64,000 nucleotides of DNA. It comes from Pseudomonadota bacterium (GTDB taxonomy: Bacteria > Pseudomonadota > Gammaproteobacteria > Steroidobacterales > Steroidobacteraceae). The stretch is from NCBI GenBank assembly GCA_023457495.1, contig JAEWLQ010000098.1, forward strand, positions 1 to 64,000. Reading direction: 5' to 3'. The notes beneath the pieces were generated by a model. The model did not search any database. It had not been told where the DNA came from and worked only from the letters and a program-made list of their open reading frames with translations. Shown piece after piece: positions 1 to 11,231 of the stretch (its first letter is position 1; every line of letters begins with the position of its first letter). The position numbers and the translations under genes are program-made.

Positions 1-468
1 CGGCACATCCTGGTGAGCAGCGAAGACGTGGCGCAGAAGGTGATCCAGCAGCTCAAGAACGGCCAGGATTTCGCCGGCCTCGCCAAGCGGCTGTCGCTCG
101 ACAAGGACTCCGCGAAGAACGGCGGCGACCTCGGCTGGTTCGCGCCCAACCAGATGCTGAAGCCCGTCAGCGACGCGGTTGCGCTGCTCGCGAAGGGTGA
201 CTACACGAAGACCCCCGTGCAGACGCAGTACGGCTGGCACGTCATCCAGCTCACGAACACGCGCGACCGGACGCCGCCCGCCTTCGATGCCGTGAAGGAT
301 CAGCTCAACCAGATCGTGCTGGGCAAGAAGTTCAAGGCGCACTCGGACGAGATGCTGAAGACCGCGAAGATCGAGCCGCCGCTTGCGAGCGCACCGGCTC
401 CGGAGGCGCCCGCCGCGGCTGCGCCAGCGCCACCGGCAAGCGCGCCGGCGACACCCGCCGCGAACTGA
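1..468 (+). CDS. Parvulin-type peptidyl-prolyl cis-trans isomerase, 5' end cut by the window
   Basis: The frame is open from the first base and begins RHILV, the usual first strand of a PpiC/rotamase (parvulin) domain, so the true start lies left of the window. The visible domain runs to about residue 110, with the family's GGDLGWF and YGWHVIQL segments. It is followed by an Ala/Pro-rich tail of about 30 residues. Parvulins isomerise Xaa-Pro bonds; relatives with this layout are usually periplasmic folding factors (PpiC/PpiD/SurA group), but the signal sequence is not visible. The gene ends just before an intrinsic terminator and is convergent with ligA. Which subfamily it belongs to cannot be settled from the fragment. 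Confidence 0.9.
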   Translation, partial: RHILVSSEDVAQKVIQQLKNGQDFAGLAKRLSLDKDSAKNGGDLGWFAPNQMLKPVSDAVALLAKGDYTKTPVQTQYGWHVIQLTNTRDRTPPAFDAVKDQLNQIVLGKKFKAHSDEMLKTAKIEPPLASAPAPEAPAAAAPAPPASAPATPAAN

Positions 469-478
469 CGATTCATCG

Positions 479-3444
<2,966 letters not shown>

Positions 3445-3455
3445 GTCCTGCGCGC

Positions 3456-6400
3456 TCAGGCAGTGGCCATCCGTACCGCCTCGTCCACGTCGACGGACAC
3501 GAGACGTGAACAGCCCGGTTCGGTCATGGTGACGCCCAGCAACTGCGACGCCAGCTCCATGGTCGCCTTGTTGTGGGTGATGAAAATGAACTGCACGCGC
3601 TCGGACATCTGCCGCACGATATCGCAGAAGCGGCCGACGTTGTGCTCATCGAGCGGCGCGTCGACTTCGTCCAGCAGGCAGAACGGCGCCGGGTTCAGAT
3701 CGAAGATCGAGAACACGAGCGCCACCGCGGTGAGCGCCTTTTCGCCGCCCGAGAGCTGGTGAATGCTGCTGTTGCGCTTGCCGGGCGGGCGGGCCATGAC
3801 GGCAACACCCGCGGCCAGCGGATCCTCGCCGACCAGTTCCAGGTAGGCGTGACCGCCGCCGAACAGCTTCGGGAATTTTTCCTGCAGGCCGTTGTTGATG
3901 CGGTTGAAGGTGTCCTCGAAGCGGGTGCGCGTTTCCTTGTCGATCTTGCGCATGGCTTCTTCGAGCGTCGCGAGCGCCGCGGACACGTCCGCGAACTGGC
4001 GATCGAGGTATTCCTTGCGCTCGCTCGACTCCTTGAGTTCGTCGATCGCCGCGAGGTTCACCTGCCCCAGCTTCTCGAGATCGGTGCGAGCCGAGGTCAG
4101 CGATTCTTCCCAGGCCGGGACGGCGGCATCGGCGGCAAGACCCGCGAGGATCTCCGGTAGTTCGAAGCGGGTCGCGGCGAACTGCTCGACGAGGCCTTCG
4201 CGCCGGACGCGCGATTCCTGCGCGACGAGGCGCGCCTGCTCGACACCCACGCGCGCCTCGTTGACGCGCGTTTCGGCATCGAGGCGTTTTTCGTCGAGGT
4301 CCCGCAGCGCACCGTCCGCCTCTTCGAGCGCACGGCGCTCGGTGGCGAGTTCGGTTTCGATCTCGAGGCGGCGCGCGAGGAAATCCTTGAGCTTGCCTTC
4401 GAGCTCGACGATCGGCAGATCGCCGTCGGCGAGCGCCGATTCGAGCTCGGTCGCGCGCGCCTGCGTCTGCGTGCATTGATCGGCCATGCGCTTGAGGCCC
4501 ACGCCCATCGAGCTTTCGCTCGAGCGGCGGGACTCGATGCGGATCAGCAGGTCGCGACAGGCGAGCTGCGCGGCCTGCGCCCGGCCGCGCGCGCCCTGCA
4601 CCGCTTCACGGCGCTCTTCGCGTTCGGTTTCGAGCTCGGCGCGGCGCGCGTCGAGCGCATCGAGCGCCACGAGGCCGCGGTCCAGCTCGGCGCGCGCGCG
4701 CGCCCGCGTGTCCTTGCCGATGTCGAGTTCGCGGGCGACCTCGGCGGCTTCCACTTCCAGGCGCTCACGGCGCACGGTGGATTCCTGCGAACGCGCGCGC
4801 TCGCCTTCGAGCTGGCCCAGGAGATCGGCGTGATCGCGGTGCGCGCCCTGGATGCGGCCCTGCGCGGCATCGCGCTCGCGCTCCGCCACCGCGAGCTGTT
4901 CGCGGCACGCGGCGAGCTCGGCTTCGCGCTCACGCACGGATTCTTCGCTCGCCTGGTGTTCGACGCGCACCTGCTTCAGGCGCTGCTCGCGCTCGAGCAC
5001 GCCGGAATGCGGATCGCCGCCGCGATTCACGCGCAGCCAGTCGCGGCCTATCCACTCGCCCGTACGCGTGATGACGGATTCGTCGCCGGCGAGATCACGC
5101 CGCAGCGCCAGCGCCTCGCCCAGCGTTTCGGCCAGGCGCACGCGCGCGAGGAGCCGCACGATCGCCGACGGCCCGCTGACCACGCTCGACAACATGCCGA
5201 CGTTGCCGTCGGCGTTCATGAATTCGCCACCCTGCAGCAGCGAGACGCGGCCAACCGACAGGCCCGGCAACACGTCTGCGACCTGGTCGAGCTCCTCGAC
5301 GCACAGCGCCTCGAGGTAGTCACCGAGCGCGGTTTCGACGGCGCGTTCCCAGCCCGCGGCGACATTGAGCTGCGCGGCGAGGCGTGGCCTGGCCGCGAGG
5401 CCCGAAGACTTGAGCCATTCGCCGGTGCGCGAGTCCGCGCGATTGAGCGCCGCCTTCTGCAGCGCTTCGAGCGAAACGACTTCGGCGCGACGCTTTTCGC
5501 GCTCGCCGCGCGCGGTCTCGAGGCGGCCCTCGGCGTCGAACTGCGCGGCACGCAGCTTCTGCGAGCGGTCGAGCGCGACATTCAGCGCCTGCGACAACTC
5601 GTCCGCGGTGCTGCGCGCCAGGGATTCCTTCTCGGCGAGCTGCGACAGCAGAGCCGACGATTCCTGCGCGACCAGCGCCTCGCGCTCGACGGCCAGGCGA
5701 TCCGCCTGTCCGGCGAGGCGGCGCAGCTGGTTCTCGAGCTGCTCGATGCGCGCGCGCTCCACCTGCGTCGTCTGGTGCGCCGCGCCCTGCTCGCGATTGA
5801 ATCCTTCCCAGCGCTGCTGCCAGTCGGCGAGCGCCTGTTCGGTGGATACCAGCGCCTCATTCAGCGCGCTCTCGGATGCCTGCGCCTGCGCCAGGTCCGG
5901 CGTGAGTTTCTCGATCTCGGCCCGCAACGAGGCGATCTCGCGCTCGTCGCGTTCGATGTGCGAATTCAGCTCGGCCAGCGTGGCGCGGGCTTTCGCGAGT
6001 TCGTTGCGCTGCTGATCGCGCAGTTCGCGGGTGTGCGTGATGTTCGATTCAGTGCGGCTGATCTCGGCGCCCACTTCATAGTAGCGGCCCTGCACGGCGT
6101 TCACGCGCTCCGCCTGCTCGTGCTGGTAGACACGTTGCGTCTCGATGGCCGCTTCGGCCGCGCGCTGATCGGCGAGCGCGCCTTCCATGCACAGTTCCCA
6201 CTCGCGCACCGCCGAGTCCTGCACTTCCGCGCCCGAATCGATTTCGCGCAGGCGCAGCGCGAGTAGTTCGGCGGTCAGTCGCCGCTCGGTTTCCTTGAGC
6301 GCCTGGTAACGGCGCGCGGTCGCGGCCTGGCGCTGCAGGTGACGGATCTGCTTGTCGACCTCGTCGCGCACGTCCTGCAGGCGCTCGAGGTTCTCGCGCG

Positions 6401-6959
6401 TATCGGAGATGCGCGCCTCGGTTTCCTTGCGGCGCTCCTTGTAACGCGAGATGCCGGCGGCTTCCTCGACGAACATGCGCATGTCGTCGGCCTTCGCCTC
6501 GATGACGCGCGAGATCATGCCCTGCTCGATGATCGCGTAGCTGCGCGAGCCCAGGCCCGTGCCCAGGAACAGCTGCGTGATGTCCTTGCGGCGGCAGCGC
6601 GCGCCGTTGAGGAAGTAGTTCGATGAGCCGTCGCGCGAGACCTGCCGCTTGAGCGACACCTCGTTGTACTCGGCGTAGGGACCCGACAACTTGCCGTCGC
6701 TGTTGTCGAACACCAGCTCGACGGAGGCCGTGCCGACGGGCTTGCGCGAAGCCGAGCCGTTGAAGATGACGTCCGTCATGTTGTCGCCGCGCAGATGTTT
6801 CGCGGACAGCTCACCCATGACCCAGCGCACGGCGTCGATGATGTTCGACTTGCCGCAGCCGTTGGGACCGACGACGCCGGTGAGGTTGCTCGGGAAGCCG
6901 ACGGAAGTGGGATCGGCGAAAGATTTGAATCCAGCGACTTTGATCTTGGTCAGACGCAT
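3456..6959 (-). CDS. smc: Chromosome segregation protein SMC
   Basis: An ATPase of 1167 residues that forms rod-like dimers and organises the chromosome, normally with ScpA and ScpB. The Walker A motif GPNGCGKSN lies near residue 32 and the ABC signature LSGGEKAL and Walker B FCLLDEVDAPLDEHN near the C-terminus. Two long charged coiled-coil arms flank a hinge at about residues 500-640. Full length, no visible defect. It is the first gene of smc-zipA-ligA and is divergent from queF; the roughly 120-bp gap must carry promoters for both directions. Using SMC rather than MukB separates this organism from the enteric group. Confidence 0.97.
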   Translation of the reverse strand: MRLTKIKVAGFKSFADPTSVGFPSNLTGVVGPNGCGKSNIIDAVRWVMGELSAKHLRGDNMTDVIFNGSASRKPVGTASVELVFDNSDGKLSGPYAEYNEVSLKRQVSRDGSSNYFLNGARCRRKDITQLFLGTGLGSRSYAIIEQGMISRVIEAKADDMRMFVEEAAGISRYKERRKETEARISDTRENLERLQDVRDEVDKQIRHLQRQAATARRYQALKETERRLTAELLALRLREIDSGAEVQDSAVREWELCMEGALADQRAAEAAIETQRVYQHEQAERVNAVQGRYYEVGAEISRTESNITHTRELRDQQRNELAKARATLAELNSHIERDEREIASLRAEIEKLTPDLAQAQASESALNEALVSTEQALADWQQRWEGFNREQGAAHQTTQVERARIEQLENQLRRLAGQADRLAVEREALVAQESSALLSQLAEKESLARSTADELSQALNVALDRSQKLRAAQFDAEGRLETARGEREKRRAEVVSLEALQKAALNRADSRTGEWLKSSGLAARPRLAAQLNVAAGWERAVETALGDYLEALCVEELDQVADVLPGLSVGRVSLLQGGEFMNADGNVGMLSSVVSGPSAIVRLLARVRLAETLGEALALRRDLAGDESVITRTGEWIGRDWLRVNRGGDPHSGVLEREQRLKQVRVEHQASEESVREREAELAACREQLAVAERERDAAQGRIQGAHRDHADLLGQLEGERARSQESTVRRERLEVEAAEVARELDIGKDTRARARAELDRGLVALDALDARRAELETEREERREAVQGARGRAQAAQLACRDLLIRIESRRSSESSMGVGLKRMADQCTQTQARATELESALADGDLPIVELEGKLKDFLARRLEIETELATERRALEEADGALRDLDEKRLDAETRVNEARVGVEQARLVAQESRVRREGLVEQFAATRFELPEILAGLAADAAVPAWEESLTSARTDLEKLGQVNLAAIDELKESSERKEYLDRQFADVSAALATLEEAMRKIDKETRTRFEDTFNRINNGLQEKFPKLFGGGHAYLELVGEDPLAAGVAVMARPPGKRNSSIHQLSGGEKALTAVALVFSIFDLNPAPFCLLDEVDAPLDEHNVGRFCDIVRQMSERVQFIFITHNKATMELASQLLGVTMTEPGCSRLVSVDVDEAVRMATA

Positions 6960-7082
6960 CTGGTTATTTTTCCGGAACTCGCCGTGCGGATGAACTGGCG
7001 GGGTAGTGTAAAGTAATCGAAATCTTTTTCAGGTCGCCGTCTCGAAATGATTCCGGCGACCACTATTCCCGGCGAGTTCAAC

Positions 7083-7472
7083 ATGTCGACGCAACCATCC
7101 ACGCAGCTTGAGACTTTTCCAAATCCCGCACGCGACACCGACTACACCATCAGGATGTCTCTGCCGGAATTCACCTGTCTGTGCCCGAAGACCGGCCAGC
7201 CGGACTTCGCGACGTTCGAGCTTGCTTATGTTCCCGATGAACGCTGCGTGGAACTGAAGTCGCTCAAGCTGTACCTGTGGTCATTTCGCGACCGCGGGGC
7301 TTTTCACGAGGCAGTCACCAACCTGATCGCGGACGACCTCGCCCGGGCCTGCGCCCCGCGCTATCTGCGCCTCGAAGGCAAGTTCAACGTGCGTGGCGGC
7401 ATCTACACATCGGTGATCGTCGAACGGCGCAAACCGGGCTGGAGCCACCCGCCGGCGGTCCAATTGCCTTGA
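7083..7472 (+). CDS. queF: NADPH-dependent 7-cyano-7-deazaguanine reductase (preQ1 synthase)
   Basis: It reduces the nitrile of preQ0 to the amine preQ1 in queuosine tRNA modification. The 129-residue protein is the short single-module form, not the double-module form of E. coli. The catalytic Cys is in [13 protein letters not shown] and the QueF signature is [16 protein letters not shown]. The ATG at 7083 was chosen because family members begin with a similar MS-QPS-LETFPNP sequence; an in-frame ATG at 7047 would add 12 unconserved residues. No strong Shine-Dalgarno sequence is visible for either. Confidence 0.95.
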   Translation: MSTQPSTQLETFPNPARDTDYTIRMSLPEFTCLCPKTGQPDFATFELAYVPDERCVELKSLKLYLWSFRDRGAFHEAVTNLIADDLARACAPRYLRLEGKFNVRGGIYTSVIVERRKPGWSHPPAVQLP

Positions 7473-7528
7473 TTTTCCGGCAAAAAGCGGGCGCCGAAAC
7501 CACAGAATTGTCGCCGCTTCCGTTTCGC

Positions 7529-7556
7529 TGTACAGGCAAAAACTCGCCGGTATAAT
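7529..7556 (+). promoter_or_regulatory. Putative sigma70 promoter of dksA
   Basis: A perfect -10 hexamer TATAAT at 7551-7556 lies 16 bp after TGTACA (7529-7534, 4 of 6 matches to the -35 consensus). It sits about 50 bp before the dksA start, in the gap after queF. Confidence 0.6.
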
Positions 7557-7609
7557 CGCGCGTCCTGCAAACCGGCCCCCTTTTGGATTCGGGCCTGGAG
7601 CGACAAACA

Positions 7610-8419
7610 ATGCCGACCAAGCGTGCGGTTTCAAAACCCGCCAAGGCGAAGAAAGTCGAGAAACCCAAGTTGTCCGCAAAGAAACCGGCGGCGAAATCCG
7701 CTGCAGCCAAGACCCCCGCGAAACCGGCATCCGTGAAGGCCGCCGCCACCGCGAAATCCCCGCCGACACCGGCCAAACCCGCGCCCGCCGCCAAGCCGGT
7801 CGCCGCCACCGCGGCTCCGGCCGCGTCCAGCGCAAATCCCGTGGCGCAGGCGATCCGCAAGTCCACTCCGTCCGAGCGCATCGTCGTCACCGCGACGGGC
7901 GTGCAGACGAATCCCGGCGCACTCGCCGCCCGCGCGGTCAACAATGACAACGAAGGCGACGACTCCCCCGAGGCCGGAAGCCTGCTTGCAGGTCCTCGCA
8001 ATGTAACGCCCTACATCGCCAAGCGCGGTGAGGCGTACATGAACAAGGAGCAGCTGGAGCACTTCCGCAACATCCTCAACTCGTGGAAGCGGGACCTCAT
8101 GGAAGAAGTCGACCGCACCGTCTCGCACATGAAGGACGAGGCGGCGAACTTCCCGGATCCGAACGACCGCGCCACGCAGGAAGAAGAGTTCAGTCTCGAA
8201 CTGCGCACGCGCGATCGCGAGCGCAAGCTCATCCGCAAGATCGACGAGGCGCTCAAGCGCGTCGAAGATGGCTCGTACGGCTACTGCCTGGAGACCGGGG
8301 AGGAGATCGGCGTGAAGCGTCTCGAAGCCCGCCCCGTGGCGACGCTCACGATCGAAGCGCAGGAACGCCGCGAGCGCCGCGAACGGCAATACGGCGATCG
8401 GGACGATCGTTATCGCTGA
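7610..8419 (+). CDS. dksA: RNA polymerase-binding transcription factor DksA, long zinc-free form
   Basis: DksA inserts a coiled coil into the RNA polymerase secondary channel and, with ppGpp, redirects transcription of rRNA and amino-acid genes. The conserved core is residues about 135-260, with the DxxDxA coiled-coil tip intact at Asp183, Asp186 and Ala188. Two features are unusual. The four-Cys zinc site of E. coli (CxxC-x17-CxxC) reads Cys226-xx-Thr229-x17-Thr247-xx-Ala250, so only one Cys remains, as in alphaproteobacterial DksA. There is also a Lys/Ala/Pro-rich N-terminal extension of about 130 residues (269 in total against 151 in E. coli). The ATG at 7610 is preceded by GGAG 9 bp upstream; an upstream in-frame ATG lacks this. 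Confidence 0.93.
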   Translation: MPTKRAVSKPAKAKKVEKPKLSAKKPAAKSAAAKTPAKPASVKAAATAKSPPTPAKPAPAAKPVAATAAPAASSANPVAQAIRKSTPSERIVVTATGVQTNPGALAARAVNNDNEGDDSPEAGSLLAGPRNVTPYIAKRGEAYMNKEQLEHFRNILNSWKRDLMEEVDRTVSHMKDEAANFPDPNDRATQEEEFSLELRTRDRERKLIRKIDEALKRVEDGSYGYCLETGEEIGVKRLEARPVATLTIEAQERRERRERQYGDRDDRYR

Positions 8420-8453
8420 TAACGGCGGTTCGAAGTGTCTTCAAACTCAACGG

Positions 8454-8477
8454 ACGCCGGCGCTTCGCCGGCGTTTT
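8454..8477 (+). terminator. Intrinsic terminator after dksA
   Basis: A perfect 9-bp stem ACGCCGGCG/CGCCGGCGT with a 3-nt loop, followed by T residues. It lies between the dksA stop and the favoured gluQ start, so gluQ is reached by read-through or its own promoter. Confidence 0.75.
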
Positions 8478-8482
8478 CCGTT

Positions 8483-9397
8483 GTGGGGCGTGAGCCCCTG
8501 AACAGGCAGCCCCTGGGAAGATTCGCGCCCTCCCCGACCGGCCCCCTCCACGCCGGCTCCCTGCTCGCCGCCGTCGGCAGCTATCTCGACGCGCGCGCGA
8601 ACGGCGCAAGCTGGCTGGTCCGCATCGAGGACCTCGATACTCCACGCGTCGTACCCGGATGCGCCGACCAGATGCTGCGCACGCTCGAGGCATTCGGATT
8701 CGAGTGGGATGGCCCGGTCGTTTATCAAAGGACCCGCCGACAGGCTTACGAGGAAGCGCTCGCGCAACTCGCCGCGGCCGGTCGCACCTTCCGATGCAGC
8801 TGTTCTCGCAAGGATCTGTCCGGCAATGGCGCCGAGGAATCGCACGGCTACCCCGGCACGTGCCGGCTCGGCCCGACGCGCCCGGGACCCACGTCGCTGC
8901 GCTTCCGCGTGAGCGAGGGACGCGCCGAGTTCGCCGACCTCTACCTCGGCCTGCAATGCTTCGAACTGGGCAAATGCGGCGACTTCGTCGTGCAGCGACG
9001 CGACGGGATCGTGAGCTACCAGCTCGCGGTGGTCGTCGACGATGCCTGGCAGGGCGTGACGCGAGTAGTTCGAGGGGCGGATCTGCTCGCCAGCACCCCC
9101 TGGCAACTGGATCTCCAGGCTGCTCTCGGACTGACTCTACCTATCTACGGCCATCTACCGTTGGTCTTGGAAAGCGACGGGACCAAACTATCCAAGTCCC
9201 GGCACTCGGTCCCGCTCGACCCCGCCGCCGCCCCCCGGGCCCTGACTTCGACCCTTACGCTTTTGTCGCAAGCCCCACCCGCCGACCTGGCCGATTCTTC
9301 GATTAAAGACGTTTGGAAATGGGCAGTTGCGAACTGGAAGCCCGAAAGGCTGGCCGATAGAACTCAGTCCAGACTGTCACCGGCGGGCGACAGCTGA
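8483..9397 (+). CDS. gluQ: Glutamyl-Q tRNA(Asp) synthetase
   Basis: A truncated paralogue of glutamyl-tRNA synthetase, without an anticodon-binding domain, that attaches glutamate to queuosine at position 34 of tRNA-Asp. Visible motifs are the HIGH-like PSPTGPLHAGS near the N-terminus, a zinc-site Cys cluster (CSCS with a later YPGTC), and the KLSKS loop. Placement directly after dksA is common in gammaproteobacteria, and queF in the same window supplies the queuosine pathway. The start is uncertain: GTG 8483 (304 residues) was preferred because an in-frame GTG at 8435 would place the dksA terminator inside the coding region. Neither has a clear ribosome binding site. Confidence 0.92.
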   Translation: MGREPLNRQPLGRFAPSPTGPLHAGSLLAAVGSYLDARANGASWLVRIEDLDTPRVVPGCADQMLRTLEAFGFEWDGPVVYQRTRRQAYEEALAQLAAAGRTFRCSCSRKDLSGNGAEESHGYPGTCRLGPTRPGPTSLRFRVSEGRAEFADLYLGLQCFELGKCGDFVVQRRDGIVSYQLAVVVDDAWQGVTRVVRGADLLASTPWQLDLQAALGLTLPIYGHLPLVLESDGTKLSKSRHSVPLDPAAAPRALTSTLTLLSQAPPADLADSSIKDVWKWAVANWKPERLADRTQSRLSPAGDS

Positions 9398-9469
9398 GCA
9401 GAAAACGCGGGGGAAATTGTGGGTTGCGGTGCAGTGTACTAAGGTAGGGTCCCACAGGGAGGGTGACGC

Positions 9470-9976
9470 ATGAGCGAACCGCGCATCATCAAGAAGTACC
9501 CGAACCGCCGTCTGTACGACACGGTGCAGAGCAAGTACATCACGTTGAGCGACATCCGCTCTCTCGTGCTCGAACGCATCGAGTTCGTGGTCATCGACAA
9601 GAAGAGCCAGGAAGACATCACGCGCAGCATCCTGCTGCAGGTGATCGCCGAGCAGGAGCACGGCGCCGATCCGGTGATGAGCCGCGATTTCCTCGCGCAA
9701 GTCATCCGCTCGTACGGCGGCACTTTGCAGGGCGTCCTGTCTAGCTACCTCGAGCAGAGCATGAAGCTCTTCAGCTCGCAGCAGCGTGAGTTGCGCGAGA
9801 AGGTGAAAGCCGTGGTCGGCATGGACCCGGTGGAAACCGTCGCGGGCGTCGCCCAGCGCAACTACCAGCGCTGGCGTTCGGTGCAGGACGAAATCTTCCG
9901 CACGCTGATGAATGCCGCGGGACGCCCACGCGAAGACGGCGTCGACAAGCCCACCGACACGCCGAGCCACCAGTAG
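9470..9976 (+). CDS. phaR: Polyhydroxyalkanoate synthesis repressor PhaR
   Basis: A DNA-binding repressor that also binds polyhydroxybutyrate and controls phasin and PHA synthesis genes. The N-terminal PHB/PHA accumulation domain covers about residues 4-65 (IIKKYPNRRLYDT is its signature), followed by the second accumulation-regulator domain. The ATG is preceded by a strong GGGAGGG. No phaC, phaA or phasin gene is in the window, so the regulon must lie elsewhere. Length (168 residues) fits the family. It ends just before a strong hairpin. Confidence 0.92.
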   Translation: MSEPRIIKKYPNRRLYDTVQSKYITLSDIRSLVLERIEFVVIDKKSQEDITRSILLQVIAEQEHGADPVMSRDFLAQVIRSYGGTLQGVLSSYLEQSMKLFSSQQRELREKVKAVVGMDPVETVAGVAQRNYQRWRSVQDEIFRTLMNAAGRPREDGVDKPTDTPSHQ

Positions 9977-9992
9977 CTCTACGGCTTCCCTT

Positions 9993-10020
9993 GATCCCGC
10001 GCCCATTCGGGCGCGGGATC
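9993..10020 (+). terminator. Hairpin after phaR
   Basis: A perfect 12-bp inverted repeat (GATCCCGCGCCC / GGGCGCGGGATC) with a 4-nt loop, 17 bp after the phaR stop. There is no T run, so termination is likely but not certain. Confidence 0.6.
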
Positions 10021-10044
10021 TAACCACTTACCCGGAACCCGCGC

Positions 10045-10593
10045 ATGGCGAATTGCCCGCAATGTGAGAACTCGCCGCTCGTGCACACGCTGCTCGCCGA
10101 GGACCTGGCGGGTTACAGCTGCGGCAAATGTCTCGGCACACTCGTGAGCCTGGTCGCTTACCGCGCCTGGCGCGAGCGTGCCGCGCGCGGCGCGCTGAGC
10201 GATACCGGGCCGGCCGCGATGGACACCGAGCCTCCGGATTCCATAGGTGCGAAGAAGTGCCCGAAATGCCGCTCGGTCATGAGCAAGTACCGGATCAGCA
10301 GCGACAAACCCAACCGCCTCGACTACTGCCCGCATTGCGAGGAAGTGTGGCTCGATGACGGCGAGTGGCAGCTGGTCGAAAGCCTCGTGAACGCCGGTGA
10401 ACTCACGCGTGTCTTCACGCAGGCGTGGCAGTACTCGATACGTACCGGCGTGAGCCAAGCCATGGAAGAACAGCGCCTGCGCGAGTTGCTGGGGAACGAC
10501 TACGCGCGTGTCGGGGAATTCGCGGCCTGGCTGCAGTCGCAGCCGGCAAAGGCCGAGATCCTCGCGCGCCTCGGCCGCAAGTCGTCGCGTTGA
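10045..10593 (+). CDS. Zinc-ribbon (TFIIB-type) protein of unknown function
   Basis: A 182-residue protein with two CxxC pairs at the N-terminus (Cys4/Cys7 and Cys26/Cys29) and two more around residues 73-97 (CPKC and CPHC, then WLDDGEW). The latter pattern matches the TFIIB-type zinc-ribbon family, whose members bind zinc but have no agreed function. The C-terminal half is helical with no catalytic motif seen. No membrane segment or signal peptide. It stands between the phaR hairpin and the convergent sigma factor gene, so context gives no role. Confidence 0.8.
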   Translation: MANCPQCENSPLVHTLLAEDLAGYSCGKCLGTLVSLVAYRAWRERAARGALSDTGPAAMDTEPPDSIGAKKCPKCRSVMSKYRISSDKPNRLDYCPHCEEVWLDDGEWQLVESLVNAGELTRVFTQAWQYSIRTGVSQAMEEQRLRELLGNDYARVGEFAAWLQSQPAKAEILARLGRKSSR

Positions 10594-10682
10594 CGGACGG
10601 TGGCCGACTAGGCAAGCCAGTTTCCGTCAGTCACTCCGCGAACGCGACGATCGCGGGCCTGGCGCGCCGGGGAATTGGCGCG

Positions 10683-11231
10683 TCAACTCAGTTCGCTGAA
10701 CAACCATGATCGCGCGTATTCCCAGTCGCGTTTGAGCGTCGAAATGGAAATGCCGAGCGCCTCGGCGGCCTCGCGCTCGTTCAACCCGGTGAAGAACCGC
10801 AGTTCCACCACGCGGGCGGCACGTGCGTCGACATGGCCGAGACGAGTCAATGCCTCGTCCAGGTTCACCAGGTCCTGGTCGGGAGTCGTGGCCAGCTCCA
10901 TGATGTCGGCCAGCGAGATCGCGGCGCGCTTTCCCGGGCGCTTCTGCGCGTTCCGCGCGCGCGCGTAGTCGACCAGGATGCGGCGCATCTCGGTTGCGAC
11001 CGCGGCAAAGAAATGCGCTCGGTTCTGCCATTCGGTGCGCTGCGAGCCGAACATCCGCGCCCAGGTCTCGTGCGCCAGCGCCGTGGGCTGCAGTGTGTGG
11101 CCGGCGCGTTCCGAGCGCAGGTAGTGTTCCGCGATTCGGTGCAGTTCCGGGTAGATAGCGGCCACGAGGCGTTCCGGAGCGTCCGCCTCGCCCGCGCGCA
11201 GCCGGCCGAGCATGGCACTGATGTCGTTCAC
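10683..11231 (-). CDS. ECF-type sigma-70 family sigma factor, kinase-linked
   Basis: A 182-residue sigma factor with region 2 near residues 20-95 and a region 4 helix-turn-helix near residues 150-175 (EREAAEALGISISTLKRDW). It resembles the TIGR02999/ECF43-like group, often encoded beside Ser/Thr kinases. The acidic patch that usually contacts RNA polymerase in region 2.2 is replaced by a PTALAHETW-type sequence containing Thr50. The start is GTG 11231: it has AGGAAG just upstream and shares GTGA with the kinase stop. No anti-sigma gene is visible. Phosphorylation by the kinase is inference. Confidence 0.88.
   Translation of the reverse strand: MNDISAMLGRLRAGEADAPERLVAAIYPELHRIAEHYLRSERAGHTLQPTALAHETWARMFGSQRTEWQNRAHFFAAVATEMRRILVDYARARNAQKRPGKRAAISLADIMELATTPDQDLVNLDEALTRLGHVDARAARVVELRFFTGLNEREAAEALGISISTLKRDWEYARSWLFSELS

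Noticed and set aside
4476..6266. A 596-codon open frame opposite smc
   Set aside because: Antisense of the SMC coiled-coil arms; low-complexity Arg/Ala/Leu product without motifs.
7023..7082. Possible preQ1 riboswitch before queF
   Set aside because: I could not find a convincing short pseudoknot aptamer pattern in the leader; only the gene function suggested it.
9417..9443. Possible promoter TTGTGG...TACTAA before phaR
   Set aside because: Spacing of 15 bp and poor hexamers; not strong enough to list.
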